Below, piece by piece: positions 1-12,014 of a stretch of DNA of 64,000 nucleotides (position 1 is the stretch's first letter; each line of letters opens with the position of its first letter). The DNA is from Pachysolen tannophilus NRRL Y-2460 (Eukaryota > Ascomycota > Pichiomycetes > Alaninales > Pachysolenaceae): contig KV454018.1 of assembly GCA_001661245.1 (NCBI GenBank), positions 501,944 through 565,943 on the forward strand, written 5' to 3'. The position numbers and the translations under genes are program-made. The notes under the pieces were generated by a model, which had not been told where the DNA came from, made no database searches, and saw only the letters and a list, made by a program, of their open reading frames with translations.

Positions 1-1391
1 GAACCAATTGATATAATTGGTAATTGGTTATGTATATCATTTTCTAAACATAATTTGCAAGAATCCAATTTTTTAGAAATTTCTTTTAATTGTTCTAATT
101 TAGTTTCTTTTAAAGAAATTTTACCTTTATTCAAATTTTTTAACAATGAAGATGATGTATTTGAAAGATCATCATCTTGCTCATCTAAATCTGCAGAAAA
201 TTTTTTATTTTTAAAAATTGCCTTAATTTCATTCATTATTATTGATGAATTATTATCTGTCATCCTTTCCTCCAGAGCCATTTGTTCAATTGAAGTTTCA
301 TTGTCATCATTATTATCATGAAGATTGTTTATAATTTTGCGTTTCCGTAGAGAATTTCCAGAATTTTCATCTTTATCTATTATAGTGTCTTTTTGTTGTG
401 ATTTAAATGTATTCTCTAGTATTTTAAATTTCTTCTCCAATTCTTTTAAATCCAATGATTTCCGTAATTTTGCTCTAATTAATTCTGATTTCAGTTTATT
501 TAAATCAGATTGAGTCACCACCACCACCAGTTTTTCTTCTTCTTTTTGTTCTGCATCCTGTTCATCCTCATTAGCAATGCTCTGTGTATTATCACCAACA
601 AATTCTCTTTTATTATAGAAACTCCCATCAGGCTTTAATTTATAAGTTTTTCCAGGATTAATAAGACGATCATTTAATTCTTGTTCTTCTTCTCGAGCAA
701 TATCAAATTCAAGTAAATTTCCATATCTTTCTAACGCTATGATTTCAACAGGTTTTTTCAGTTCCTTTGCTTGATCATATATTCTTCTCAATTTCATCAT
801 CCTCCAACTAGACCCACTATCTCCAAACTCATAAGGTACATCGAATAATCTTGATTGAGACTTAGTTTTTGATTTTGTAACAGTTACAGAAGATTGTTTC
901 GATGATGGTACTGATTCTTTTAAACCCTTATCGTTTAAATTTTTTTCAATTACAAATCTATTTTCTTTCTTATCATTGCTGTCATATGTTGAAGCTTTAT
1001 TAAAAGAGAAATTTTCTTGTTTCCCAGTACTGATCATCCATTCATCTCTGGTTACATTTTTATTATTTTCCAAAATATCATTTTTTCCTTTTAATTGAAT
1101 AGCAGTACTTCCAGCCTCTATAAATTCATAATCGTCCATATCATCCTCCTCACTCTCAGATTCGTTTAACTCAGACTTTATTTTTTTACTTTTCTGTAAA
1201 TCTTGGTCTTCTTTAAGCCTATTATGGTGATGATGCCCATCTCCTCTACTTCTATTCTGCTCGTTCTTACGTTTATGTGATGAAGATGATGATAACTTTG
1301 AAGAGCTGGAATGACGCTTAGATTTCTCAAATTTCCTGTCACCATCAGAGGACTTAAATCTCAATTTCGTTGGCTTCCTCTCATCCACCAT
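1..1391 (-). CDS. CWF19: Cwf19-like spliceosome protein, C-terminal part missing
   Basis: The frame is open from an ATG at 1391 to the left edge, about 463 residues, so the 3' end lies outside the window. The N-terminus is a basic, Ser/His-rich region (residues 1-60) followed by an acidic stretch. Around residues 195-235 is the Cwf19 signature SWRMMKLRRIYDQAKEL with IALERYGNLLEFDIAREEE. Near the left edge the start of the CwfJ domain appears (CKLCLEN, then LPIISIG), where cysteines begin the metal-binding motif of this family. Family knowledge: Cwf19/CWF19L2 proteins act in late spliceosomes and are related to the lariat-debranching partner Drn1. The SWRMMKLRR block favours the Cwf19 (CWF19L2) type over Drn1. 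It is divergent from a zinc-finger splicing-type gene only 166 bp away. One in-frame CTG codon (759-761) is at a usually polar position. Confidence 0.85.
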   Translation of the reverse strand, partial: MVDERKPTKLRFKSSDGDRKFEKSKRHSSSSKLSSSSSHKRKNEQNRSRGDGHHHHNRLKEDQDLQKSKKIKSELNESESEEDDMDDYEFIEAGSTAIQLKGKNDILENNKNVTRDEWMISTGKQENFSFNKASTYDSNDKKENRFVIEKNLNDKGLKESVPSSKQSSVTVTKSKTKSQSRLFDVPYEFGDSGSSWRMMKLRRIYDQAKELKKPVEIIALERYGNLLEFDIAREEEQELNDRLINPGKTYKLKPDGSFYNKREFVGDNTQSIANEDEQDAEQKEEEKLVVVVTQSDLNKLKSELIRAKLRKSLDLKELEKKFKILENTFKSQQKDTIIDKDENSGNSLRKRKIINNLHDNNDDNETSIEQMALEERMTDNNSSIIMNEIKAIFKNKKFSADLDEQDDDLSNTSSSLLKNLNKGKISLKETKLEQLKEISKKLDSCKLCLENDIHNQLPIISIG

Positions 1392-1557
1392 CTTCTAATC
1401 TGATGTTTTCTTTCCAATTAAAATATATAAATATAATATAATACAAATATTTTCTACTTTCTACTTTTTACTTTTTTTGTATGTAAATTTTCACTTTTTT
1501 ATACAATATAGTTATTTAAGAAGAAGAGATTATTAAACTAAAACAAACACATCAAGA

Positions 1558-2215
1558 ATGGGTAAATATTGGTGTAAGCACTGCTCTATAGTAAGTATTC
1601 ATTTAGTTTAGTTGTTTGATCTCATTTTTTTGCTTTTGCTTTCATTTGAATACTAACAGTTGTACCAAGTTTGTTGATGAAAATAAAATACAAAAATTAA
1701 GGCATGAAAGTTCTGGAAGGCATCAAAGAAATATATCTCATTTATTGAAGAGTCTTCATGAGAAGAATAAAAATGAAAAAAAAGATTTGAAACTTGCAAG
1801 AGAAGAACTTGAAAGAATTAATAGGGAAATAGGTGGTGAAATAAGTAATGATAAACCTAAAAAATTTATTAAAGTGCCCAAGAAAATTGATAAAGATAAT
1901 GAACAAGAGGAAAAATCTGGAGTTATAGGTAATTGGGAACCTACCACCAATTCAAGAGAAGAAGATACTTCTTCCAAAGATAAGGAAATAGTATCAAATT
2001 CAAAACAAGAGAAAGTAAAGACAATTGGGGAACAAGAGTTAAATGAATGGAATCTCAATAACGAAAAACCACTACTTCTTAGTAGTGATAGTGATAGTGA
2101 TGAAACTCAAAAACAAATACCACCAGTAATTAGAAAAAGAAGTCGGATAAAACCAGAAAGAGATGAAACATCTAGTACCAATATCAAGTTCAAGAAAAGA
2201 AAGATTTTAAAATAA
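1558..2215 (+). CDS. U1-type zinc-finger protein (WBP4/FBP21-like), one intron
   Basis: Two exons: 1558-1590 and 1670-2215, giving 192 residues. The intron (1591-1669) has donor GTAAGT, branch point TACTAAC at 1651-1657 and acceptor AAG at 1667-1669; the nearer CAG at 1657-1659 would break the frame. Splicing restores a compact finger: Cys6, Cys9, His23 and His29 in a C-x2-C-x13-H-x5-H pattern, beginning MGKYWCKHC. Then comes a charged helix rich in Glu/Lys, a GVIGNWEP segment and a basic C-terminus. U1/matrin-type fingers of this kind occur in spliceosomal proteins such as WBP4/FBP21, so a splicing role is likely but inferred. No WW domain is visible. The divergent neighbour is Cwf19-like, which supports the idea. 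An unspliced reading would start inside the intron and lose the finger. Confidence 0.8.
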
Positions 2216-2298
2216 ATAAAGAAATAATCAATTTTTGTAGATAATGTAACGTAGTATTACTAGTAGTAGTTGTGGCTCTTGAAGAAATGCAACCAAAA

Positions 2299-2321
2299 CG
2301 GCCAAGACGAATACGGCTAAG
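2299..2321. promoter_or_regulatory. Direct CGGCYAAG pair upstream of the dioxygenase gene
   Basis: CGGCCAAG (2299-2306) and CGGCTAAG (2314-2321) are direct repeats 15 bp apart, in a GC-rich island of otherwise AT-rich DNA, about 175 bp upstream of the ATG at 2494. Paired CGG triplets are typical of Zn2Cys6 activator sites, so an upstream activating site is plausible. The factor is unknown. Just downstream (2350-2395) is a degenerate AAATGAAAT-type simple repeat. Confidence 0.35.
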
Positions 2322-2493
2322 GTCAATCAATATGGCTTATCGGGATAAGATAAAATGAAATAAAATGAAATGAAATGAATTGAATTGAAATGAGATATAT
2401 TTTATAAAGACTATGATTACAAAATATTTTAATATTATTTATCAGATCTAGTTTTTAGTTATTGTTTTGTTGATTTAATATTACTATTGTAAA

Positions 2494-3687
2494 ATGTCAG
2501 ATAGTGTTACTTCGATTGAAGAATCAAATGCTCCAAAATATGTTGCTAGATTAGTTTTAAATTCCAAAAATTATGGGTTTGGTGAAAAGATCTTTGATAA
2601 GAATAAACCAGGTCAAAATTCTGTTGTTCCTCGTCAAATTATTAAAAACCCACAAGCATATGAAGAAGCTTCTAAAACTCCAAAAGTTGATAAATCTGTT
2701 TTTGAAAAATATGAGAGGCAATTTATTGATAATGGTCCATATAATGATTGGAGAGATGATTTAATTGAAAATGGATTTGCTGTAATTAAAGGAGCAATTC
2801 CAAAAGAAAGAGCTCAAGGTTATGAAAATGATATGCGTGATTGGATTAAATCTTTTAGTTATAGTCAATCTTTAGATTTCAATGATAGATCAACTTGGGT
2901 TGAATCTAATTTACCTTCACATATGCCAAATAATATTTATGCTTTATATTGTTCTTCTCATGAGAAATTTATGTGGGATGCTAGACAAGAAGAAGGAGTT
3001 ATAGATACATTTGCTAAAATTTGGGGGACAAGAAAATTATTAGTTTCATTTGATGCTTTTAATTTTGGTTTACCTAATCGATCAGATGTTCCTGAACCTC
3101 AACCATGGCCACATATCGATCAATCTCCTTTTAAAAGAGGAATCCAATGTATTCAAGGTATTATTAACTTGAGTGATGCATCAAATGAAAATGATGGTAG
3201 TTTAGTGGTTTATAAAGGTTCTCATAAATTGTTAGACCAATTTTTAGATACTCAAACTGATAAATCTGAATGGAAAATTAAAGATTCTTATATATTCACT
3301 TCTGATGAATTAAAATGGTTCCTAGAAAAAGGATGCCAGGAAATTAAAGTTAAAGCTGAACCTGGTGATGTTATTGTTTGGGATTCAAGAACAGTCCATT
3401 ATGGAGGTGCTCAACAAGAAGGTTCAAACCAAATTAGATCAGTAATTTATGCTTCTTATAGCCCAAAAGATTTTGCTACAGAACAAACATTAGAAAGAAA
3501 GAAAAAAGTATTCAATCAATGGCAAGGTACAACACATTGGGCTCATGATAATATTGTCATGAGAGATAATGTCCCATTATTGGCCAATTATGAAATTGAT
3601 CCAGAAGATAGATCTGAACCTAGAATAAAACCAGAAATAACACAAAAATTATTAAGATTGGCTGGCCTGATCCCTTACGATGAATAA
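2494..3687 (+). CDS. Phytanoyl-CoA dioxygenase (PhyH) family protein
   Basis: The protein has 397 residues and starts at a clear ATG. It has the PhyH-type double-stranded beta-helix layout of Fe(II)/2-oxoglutarate oxygenases: a WPHIDQSP segment supplies His207 and Asp209, a VHYGG segment supplies the distal His302, and Arg315 (SNQIRS) is well placed to bind the 2-oxoglutarate carboxylate. The facial triad therefore looks intact and the enzyme is probably active. The substrate cannot be read from the sequence; fungal PhyH-like enzymes act on varied small molecules and only some on phytanoyl-CoA. No C-terminal SKL-type peroxisomal signal is present (it ends LIPYDE). The first 70 residues are polar and may be flexible. 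I do not recall a close homologue in S. cerevisiae. Confidence 0.85.
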   Translation: MSDSVTSIEESNAPKYVARLVLNSKNYGFGEKIFDKNKPGQNSVVPRQIIKNPQAYEEASKTPKVDKSVFEKYERQFIDNGPYNDWRDDLIENGFAVIKGAIPKERAQGYENDMRDWIKSFSYSQSLDFNDRSTWVESNLPSHMPNNIYALYCSSHEKFMWDARQEEGVIDTFAKIWGTRKLLVSFDAFNFGLPNRSDVPEPQPWPHIDQSPFKRGIQCIQGIINLSDASNENDGSLVVYKGSHKLLDQFLDTQTDKSEWKIKDSYIFTSDELKWFLEKGCQEIKVKAEPGDVIVWDSRTVHYGGAQQEGSNQIRSVIYASYSPKDFATEQTLERKKKVFNQWQGTTHWAHDNIVMRDNVPLLANYEIDPEDRSEPRIKPEITQKLLRLAGLIPYDE

Positions 3688-4133
3688 CTCCCCATATAGT
3701 TTCTTTATCAATTGATTCCTCTTTTATAGTTTCTTCTTTTAATAATAATTATAATTCGTTTCTTTTATTAAAGTATTTATTACCAGAAATCTGTGAAACC
3801 TCCAGAAAATAAATAAATAAATAAATAAAAAAAAGGTAAACAAAAAATTATCAAGACAAAAAGTAGATTTAAAATATTTTTTTAATATTATAATTATATT
3901 TATTAATTAATTAATTAATTTATCATAAATCGGCTTTTGGTGCTTTCTTGGCCACAGCGCTTATTGATTGGTTTAAAGGTAGAAGATATAAAAGGTATTG
4001 GTGTTTAAAACTTTTTTTATATTGTGTTTCTTTACTTTGTAATTTATATTTTATATTTTACTTTTTATCAATTTAAAACAAGGAAGAAACCACAAATGCG
4101 TATTTCAATGTTAGCCGCCCATATAAATGCAAA
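3688..4133. other. Intergenic region before INP2
   Basis: AT-rich spacer with short homopolymers and a TTAATTAA-type run near 3903-3919. The 3940-3990 stretch, with GCTTTCTTGGCCACAGCG, is more GC-rich and probably belongs to the INP2 promoter. I see no gene here. Confidence 0.6.
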
Positions 4134-6479
4134 ATGAATGATATGAATAATGAGAGCAGCATGGCCGACTGGGGGATAGATGCCGTTGCCATTGATCAAG
4201 TTTGTGATGACTCGAATACTTTGGTTTATAATGGTGGTCGTTATAACCATCTTTACTTTCAAGATCCATATTATACTACTAGTAATAGCGCTACTCCTCG
4301 TTTGGTACAATTTCCAATTCATGGTAATAATAATAAAAATTTAGGTGTATATCCTTTGCTGTTTTCAAAAGAAAGTGAGATTGATGAGGTTGGTATTGGT
4401 ATAGGATTGGGATATCATCCTAGTAGCACTAATATATCGTTGAATGGTTCAACTCCTATAATACCCGGTAGATCTCAAATAATACGACAAGACGAAAATA
4501 AGATTTCAATTGAAGAACAAAAAAATTTATTAAATATTAATGAATATGGGATAAGTTTAAATTCTTCAACACGTAAAAATTTTAATTCTATTAAGATTAA
4601 TTATAGAACATTAAGCAAAATGATGAAAAATTTAAATTTCTATCAAGATTCGATAAAAGATTTTTATGATCATTTAAATTATTCTATTATAACTTCTCAT
4701 TTGATTGATAATGATGTAACTTTAATTCAAGCTCATGATAAGGAAATGTTACATAATCCAAAAAAATTAATTAAATCAACATTATTACCAGTGATACTAA
4801 ATGATTATAATATTAGTATTTATAGGCCAGTCAGTGAAATCAGAGTCTTACTTTTATCCATATATTTAATCAATTATTTGGCTAAAAATCATCAAAATAA
4901 TAATAAATATTTATTGATGGTAATAATATCAATTTTACGTTGGTATTATAATTTAAAAGATATGATTTTAAAATTAAAGATTAACAAAATATTAAATAAA
5001 TTTGATAATGAAATATTAGTAGAATTTTCAAAAATTGATAAAATGAATTTAAAATTTTTAAAAATAATGAAATTAAATGATTATGGACAGCAAACTAATA
5101 ATATTTTTCCATCAAATACAAGCTCAAGTTTTATTGAAAATTTGAATAATAATTTAAAAATTCAACAAAACAATAACTTTTCTAGTCATTCAAGGAAAAA
5201 AAATAACATTCCATACGCCCAATTTTTGAGTATGAAAAATTCCATTAGTTTAATGATATCTTCATTTAACGAAAAAATAAAATTTTTGTTGATAAATAAA
5301 TTAGTGAATCCGATTTATTTGAAAAAATATTTGGAAATATATAAAATTGATTTGCTCAGCAATAATAAGGACTTGAAGTTTTTATGGTTATTGAACTATT
5401 GCAATATAGATGCAGTGTCGAAATCATCTTATCATAATTTTGAAAAAAACATTTCAGATACTTTATCATTTTCTTCATCTAGCGATGAAGAAGAAAGAAT
5501 CATGAAGAAAAAAGATTTAAGACCATTGAAGTTAAGAAGTTTCAGTAACCAACATGTTGATCTAACTCAAGATCATACTTTTAGCCATACTGAAAGTAAA
5601 AATAATATTGATAATAGATCTCAGCAAATAAATAACAATCGAAATACTACAATTGTTGAAAACCATAAAGTTAAAGAGATTTATAGACTATTTAAAGATT
5701 ATCATTTAATAAGAACTTTATTTTTATGTTGTTTACTTACCTTAAATGAATCAACAGTTACTGATTATACAAATGAGAATTCTAAATTGTTTGTCAAAAT
5801 TTTATATAAGAGATTTAATTTAAATATTGACGTACATCATAAACTTTTCATCAAGCAGGAATTGAAACTTACCATTATTTTGAAAATTTTAAATGGCTTA
5901 GTCAATTTGGTGAAGTTACTAAACAATGAAATTCCAAAAAGTTCAAACTCTGTTGATAGTATAAAATTGAATTATTACGAACAAAAACAACTTTTGAATG
6001 AACAAGAGAAGGGAGACTCACATCAAGAAGCTTTAGGTGAAATTATCAATGACATGGATAGGATAAGCAGCTACTTGCAATTTCAAAATTTAGATGTGAA
6101 GAATTCTCATGGCTATAAAAATAATTATTATCACTTAAAGAAAATAGGTGAGGATTTAAAAGGGTTATTAGACACATACTATAAATACTGTGAATCGATA
6201 AAAGATGAAGACGATGGAAAAACGATACTTCCAAATTTAAACGATGTCCTTTATATAAAGAAAAGAGGTTCGCTACCATCAAAGGTTAAAAATGAGGATA
6301 GAGCAAGGTCGAGCACTGGTTTGTCCTTTAATTTATTGAAAGTTTTTGAAGATGAGTCTAAAGTCAAATATCAGGAAACTCTGTTTTCTTCTTTCGATGG
6401 TAATGATATCAAATTTGACAATGATGAAAAAGTAATACTTTACAAGCACGAGCAGGAAACTTGTAAAATAAGAGAAACA

Positions 6480-6540
<61 letters not shown>

Positions 6541-6914
6541 GTATTAATAATAATAGTATTAATAATAATCATGATCATGATGATTCGGATTCGTTTATAA
6601 TCCATGAAATTCCGCAATCAACGTTTTTCAATGCACCTATGGAAAATGAAACCAAACTAAGGGATGGTTTTGAAGAGTTGTATATGGAGAACCATGAGGG
6701 CGAACAATTTACTGACGATAACAAATTGAATCCGGAAGAATTGAGGTCAAAACTTTGTAAGACTTTGCAAAATATTTATGGTGGGGAAAAAAGCGAAATA
6801 AATAATAACGACAAAGTTAATGAAGATCAAGGAATAATTGATTTTAAAAACAGTGATGCTTTAATGGAAAAGAATTTACTAATAGGGGAATTAAAAAATG
6901 TTTTAAATGGATGA
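4134..6914 (+). CDS. INP2: Inp2, peroxisome inheritance factor (myosin receptor)
   Basis: The protein has 926 residues; three ATGs within ten codons (4134, 4143, 4161) leave the exact start open. The match to yeast Inp2 rests on scattered but ordered blocks that I recognise from memory: LNYSIITSHLIDND near residue 180, a hydrophobic region around residues 230-270 (VLLLSIYLINYL, LLMVIISILRWYY), LIRTLFLCCLLTLNES near residue 525, and the C-terminal pair LNPEELRSKLCKTLQ and LIGELKNVLNG. In yeast Inp2 is a peroxisomal membrane protein that binds the myosin Myo2 to carry peroxisomes into the bud. The protein is longer than the S. cerevisiae one (about 700), partly from a run of more than 20 Asn encoded by an AAT repeat near 6478-6542. 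The family diverges fast, so the call needs a profile search. Confidence 0.75.
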
Positions 6915-7035
6915 AAAGGGTTTTAGATATATATGCTTTTAGTTGTAGGTAATTAATAATATTAATACTAATTCTTCTAATACAAAAGTACTAAAAAAAA
7001 ATAATAGGTTAAACGATAAAAAGTGTTATACAGTT

Positions 7036-10000
7036 CTATACATCCTTTTCTTTATTGGAAGGGTTTTCCCCGGAAGAAGCAACAGCTGCCAAAGCATCTA
7101 ATGACGATGAAAACATATGTTGTCCTTTCTGCTGCTGCTGCTGTTGTTGTTGTGTACTACTTTCATTCATAGGGTTTAATATCCTATCTAAGGGACTTCC
7201 ATACTGTTGTGACTGAGAAGCACCATTGCTGTAAGATGGCAGTGAATGAGGAGGAGGGTCATTTAACAAACTCAGAATCGATGTTCTCGAAGTATTAGTA
7301 CCAGATGGAGGAGTTGGACTCTTTCTGAAATGTTGATGTTGTTGCTGCATAGGAGGGTTTATGAGGTTTGATATTTTTGGTAACTCTGTCTTCCGCTCTT
7401 CATCATTCAACAATGGTCTAATGGAATGAGGAATATGATGAGAAGGTTGTTGTTGAGATAACGGTGGAGATGAATCGTTATGGATAGGAATACCCATTTC
7501 TACCAATGACGGAAGAGAAGAACGCTCATTTTCATTAGTTGTAGTATGGTGCTGAATTTTGACAGTCGCTTCTGGAATTGACATATTTGGAGACACAGGG
7601 TACCCCAGAGATGACAGACTATTACTTAAATAACCAGCTTCTTTTAGAGTAGAACTATCGCCTTCAAACTTTGGTATATTTTCATGTCTTTTCCTATCTG
7701 CTTCTTCAGCAATTTCAACCCATCTGTTAACTGGATCGCTCTGCTTATGAAAATAATTTCTCACCATAGTTGTAGACTTCGTTTTTAACTCCTGTGCAAT
7801 TAAGCTCCACTGAGTACCATATTTTGCTAATAAATTTGGAAATTCATTTGCATCGTGGATACTCCAATAACTTGTCTTTATTAATGGTTTTTCCTTTTTA
7901 ATTATTCTATTATCATTTTGTTGCTTTTGATCAACGGCTTGGGACGCGTAATTCCGTAAGAGTTCCAATTGATGAGCGGCATCTTCAGCATCATGCTTAT
8001 TATTAACTACTCCTTCTTTTATTTCACTAGTATCAACTTCAGCTTCAACTTCAGTGACTTCTTTGGTTTTCTTTCTAGGACCACGTTGCTTCTTCTTTGG
8101 TGGTTCCTCGGTAGTTTCAATGTTGCTATCACTATCCTCTTTCTGAGTCTTGAATTCAACTTTTTTGGTAGTTATCTGCTTTTCAGTTCCGTCAGTTGAG
8201 TTGAATGTAGGTGCTGCTGCCCTTTTGCGTCTTCCTGTGTCTGTGTATAGCTGCTCCAGCTCTAAATCTTGATCCTCTTTGGACAGAAGTTCCTCTTCTC
8301 CTACTTCTGCTTCTTGTTGTTCTGTTTGTAATTTTTCCAGCTCCACATGTTTAGTTGGTTCTGAAATTACTGCATTTTTTTCACTTTCGACTTCATCTTC
8401 AGGAACCGGTGTAGATAAAGAGGAAGAATTATTTCTTTGTATATTCAAACGTGATTTTGATCCTTTTCCTTTACTACGAGTATTTGATCTTCTTACAACT
8501 CTTTTGTTTCTATTAGCAACTAACTGCTTATAATTCATCGTTCGCTTTGTTCTGTAATAGTGTAACACACATTCTTCGGCTGTTCTTCTATTATACATCA
8601 GTTGCGATATACGTCCGAATCTTTTAGGAAATGAAGCATATGCTTCGCAAAACAGTTCATGCTCCAGCTTCGTAAAATTATCAACTGGATCCGTCTCTAT
8701 TCTCAGACACCATTTAAAATGGTCGGTTACAAGATTGTTGGTATCCAAGAATTTGAAATTGTTCCTTTCTACAGGATCTAAAATCATATCAGGTATCTTA
8801 GCAGCTAATTTTTGAGCACGATACAAAGGATCTTCCTCACGTTCTCTTTCCAAAGATTGTAAGATCTCTAAAAACTCTGCTTCGGTCCTTACCAAATCAC
8901 CATGATGACGACCTCTGCGATTGGATCTTGATTCCGATTGATCCTCATTTACATCTTTTCCATGGATCTCATTCTGCTCAATTGAGTTATTGACCCTATT
9001 TGGATATAATTTTCGCAACTGTTCTTCCATTTTGCTCGTATTCTTGTGCCATATTAAATCTAATTCGTGAAACTTCTTATGTAATCTATGTTTTTTGGCA
9101 AAAATTTTCTTTTTAAATACAGTCAAATTTTTGGACAATTTATGATGAAGAGCTTGATTATGAACTAAAATGTTATTTTGGAAAAAAGGATACTCAATTA
9201 AACTTTTAATTGGTCTAGCCAATAAATATGGTGAAGACTTGCGAACTTTTGATTTGCTTGTTTTCTTTAAATTATAAAATGCAGTGTCCAATCTATTCAT
9301 TGGGAAGATATAACCTTCTTCATTAGAAAGATAATTTTCATCATCATCATCCATCTCTCCAGTTCCGTATTGAATATCTTTTCTTATAGAAGAAATCAAT
9401 GTTGACGGCTTCCCAATTTTTATAGTATTCGATAAATCATCAACTAATTCTTCTGGGGTGTTAACTGACATTATATCCGTTAGAGTAGAAGCTGTCTTTG
9501 GCTCTTCCTTAGAAAGATTGGTAAAGTTTTCTAATTTTGCTTCTTCTATTTCTTCCTTGGTTTCAGGTTCCTTAAAACCTGAATCAAATTCTGTATTTAC
9601 ATGATTCTCTGCCAAGTCGGAAATTTCCAGTTCTTTAACATTAATTTTTTGTTCTTCTCCTTCTTCTTTTTCTCCTTCTACTTCTTCTTCCTTTTCCTCT
9701 TCTACTTCTTTTTCTTTTTCTTGAGCAGCATCACCAGAGATTTTATGATTATCCAATGAAGATGAGGAAATATTGACTTTTTCTGTCTCTGCTTCTCCAT
9801 TTGTTTTTACATTTTCTTCTGTTTCAGCTAAAAGGTTAAGTGATACGGTTGGCACATCACTTGTTTCCTTGTCTGGTGTGATTTTCTTTTCATTACTTGA
9901 ACTCTCTATCGGGGCATTGGTAATTGTAGGGGATTGATTAATTTTTTTTTCGGCTTCTTTTTCTATAAATTTTTCAGCCTTTTCAGATATCGAAGACGTA

Positions 10001-10319
10001 TTATTTTCCATTACAGGTGAAGTTGAAGGTCTTATTACAACTGCTGCTTTAAAATTTAACTCTGTTCCATGTAATTCTTCTTTTTGTTTAAAATCAGTTT
10101 CCTTTGAAGATGAATCATTTTGTTCATGATCTTCACCTTGAATTTTATCATCTAGCCTATCACTGATCTGTTCTTTAGTATTTGTTGCAGTTGGTGATAA
10201 AGATTTAGTTTTCGTAATAGCGTTCAGTATTGTACTTTCTTTTTGGGTAACAGTTTTAATCGGTAATTTATCTCCATCATAAATCAAATCAACATCACCG
10301 CTATCATTATTAGCATTCC

Positions 10320-10368
<49 letters not shown>

Positions 10369-11362
10369 TGCTGCTGCTGCTGCTGAGTAAGAGTTTTTTC
10401 TATGTGACAGTAGCTGTTGGTATCTTGAGTCATTGGAATATAATTTTCTTTGGTCATTATAATCAAGCGATGGGTGTTCATTATTGTAATATTTTGATGA
10501 TGATGAAGATGATGATGATAACGGTCTATTATTATTGAACTTGTTGAATCTTGATTTAAAATAAGGTTTTTCTGATCCATAATAAGATGAAGACCAATTT
10601 TTAGATCTTGTGTCATCCATATTTTTATTCACTATAAAATCACCATTTTTATTATTGTTATTTACATGATCAGATCTATTATACTGATTACCATATGAAG
10701 GACCATATGAACGATGACGACGGATCAGTGTGGGTATTTGCGATCCTCCTGATGATGATTGCTGGTGGTGAGAATCATGGTAACGATAAGAGTGGTTATT
10801 ATGGTTGTTATCATCTACAGATGAATAGTAAACATCGGATGATGGATGTCTATTTATTGATGTTGTTGATTGTGATCGATGTACATTATGGGGAGCAGTT
10901 GTACCGGATAATGACGATGGTTTATATGAAGAAGAAGTTGCTGTGGATGATGACATTGGCGGCAGTTGTCTATTATATTTACTAGACCCAGATAATGATT
11001 GATATGGTCTTGAACCAGCTCCAAGAGATGAATAAGGCTTTGAAGACGACGAATATCTACCATTACCTAAACCTGAAACAGAATTTGAAGCTTCATTATT
11101 ATAGCCGCCGCTTTCATTAGCTGAAGTCCTCCTACTACTATAGCCACTAGCATACATATCATTGGAAGATTGAACGGCATGATCACCAATTCTATTATAC
11201 GAATTATTACTATTATAATAATGTCTCAGTCCCCTTGAATCAAACCCTGTTGAGCTATTCTTCTTCCATGAACCGCCATTATATGAGGATGATTCATCTG
11301 TATATTTCCTTGTTGTTGTTGATGATGATGATGGTCTTGTTCCATGACTAATACTATTGTTA

Positions 11363-11394
<32 letters not shown>

Positions 11395-11445
11395 GCTGTC
11401 ACTATTGCCTTCATACACCGAAGATGAACCGGTTTTTTCAGACAT
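7036..11445 (-). CDS. SNT1: Snt1, SANT-domain subunit of the Set3 deacetylase complex
   Basis: The protein has 1469 residues. Two SANT/Myb domains are visible. The first, about residues 918-980, contains ISQLMYNRRTAEECVLHYYR followed by TKRTMNYKQLVANRNKR. The second, about 1190-1245, contains KTSYWSIHDANEFPNLLAKY and KSTTMVRNYFHKQSD. This pair is the signature of Snt1 and the related N-CoR/SMRT corepressors, which scaffold histone deacetylases; in yeast Snt1 belongs to Set3C with Set3, Hos2 and Sif2. The first 420 residues are Ser/Asn/Tyr-rich and disordered, with two long Asn runs encoded by ATT/AAT repeats (about 10318-10370 and 11355-11395). A Glu/Lys-rich coiled-coil-like region lies near residues 560-620, with a helical block before the first SANT domain. 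The C-terminus is Gln/Pro-rich. Two CTG codons lie in the first SANT domain (8653-8655, 8665-8667). Confidence 0.92.
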
Positions 11446-11576
11446 CTCAAGAATAAACCGTTCTTGATAATGACAATAGATTCAATGACGATAATATATA
11501 CAAAAATTATTCTATTGAATTGAAAGCACAATTGAATCTATTTTCAATAATTATAACGAAAATATAAACATTTTTA

Positions 11577-11616
<40 letters not shown>

Positions 11617-12014
11617 AAACTTTCTGGGGTGTTTTCGATTAAAAAAAAAGTGTTCGAAATTTCGCCTTAAATTTAGTAGTAAAACCAGGGCTGTTTGGAT
11701 TGGGAATAGTTTCTCTCATTTTAAAATTGAAGGAAAAGAAAGAGGTTTAGTTCATTATAAAGAGGAGTAAATTAGAGATAATGATGGTGTAGAAGGTTAA
11801 AATTTCTCTTCTTGTGGAAGAGATGGTTATTATATATAAAAATTAAAAATGTTATTATATTTTTTTTTCCGCTTTTATATGCTAAACACTTTTAGTTAGA
11901 AAGCAAATTACAAAAAAGTAAGAAAGAAAAGAAAAGAAAAAAGAAAAAAAAAGAATAATACAAGAGTAACTGATTTCCCCTTCTTTTTTCCTTGTCTCTG
12001 TTCTCTCCAACTCT
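11446..12014. other. Intergenic region with a 30-bp poly-T tract
   Basis: SNT1 upstream region and RPS14 3' flank. A pure T run of about 30 bp lies at 11580-11610, followed by AT-rich sequence with further A and T tracts. Long poly(dA:dT) tracts of this kind exclude nucleosomes in yeast promoters, which would suit the SNT1 promoter. I see no gene. Confidence 0.6.

Noticed and set aside
1616-1669. Unspliced start of the zinc-finger gene
   Set aside because: This part lies in an intron (GTAAGT, TACTAAC, AAG); splicing gives the conserved C-x2-C finger instead.
10284-10616. Ile/Asn-rich frames overlapping SNT1 and other genes
   Set aside because: They are out-of-frame shadows of trinucleotide repeats (AAT/ATT) inside the real genes.
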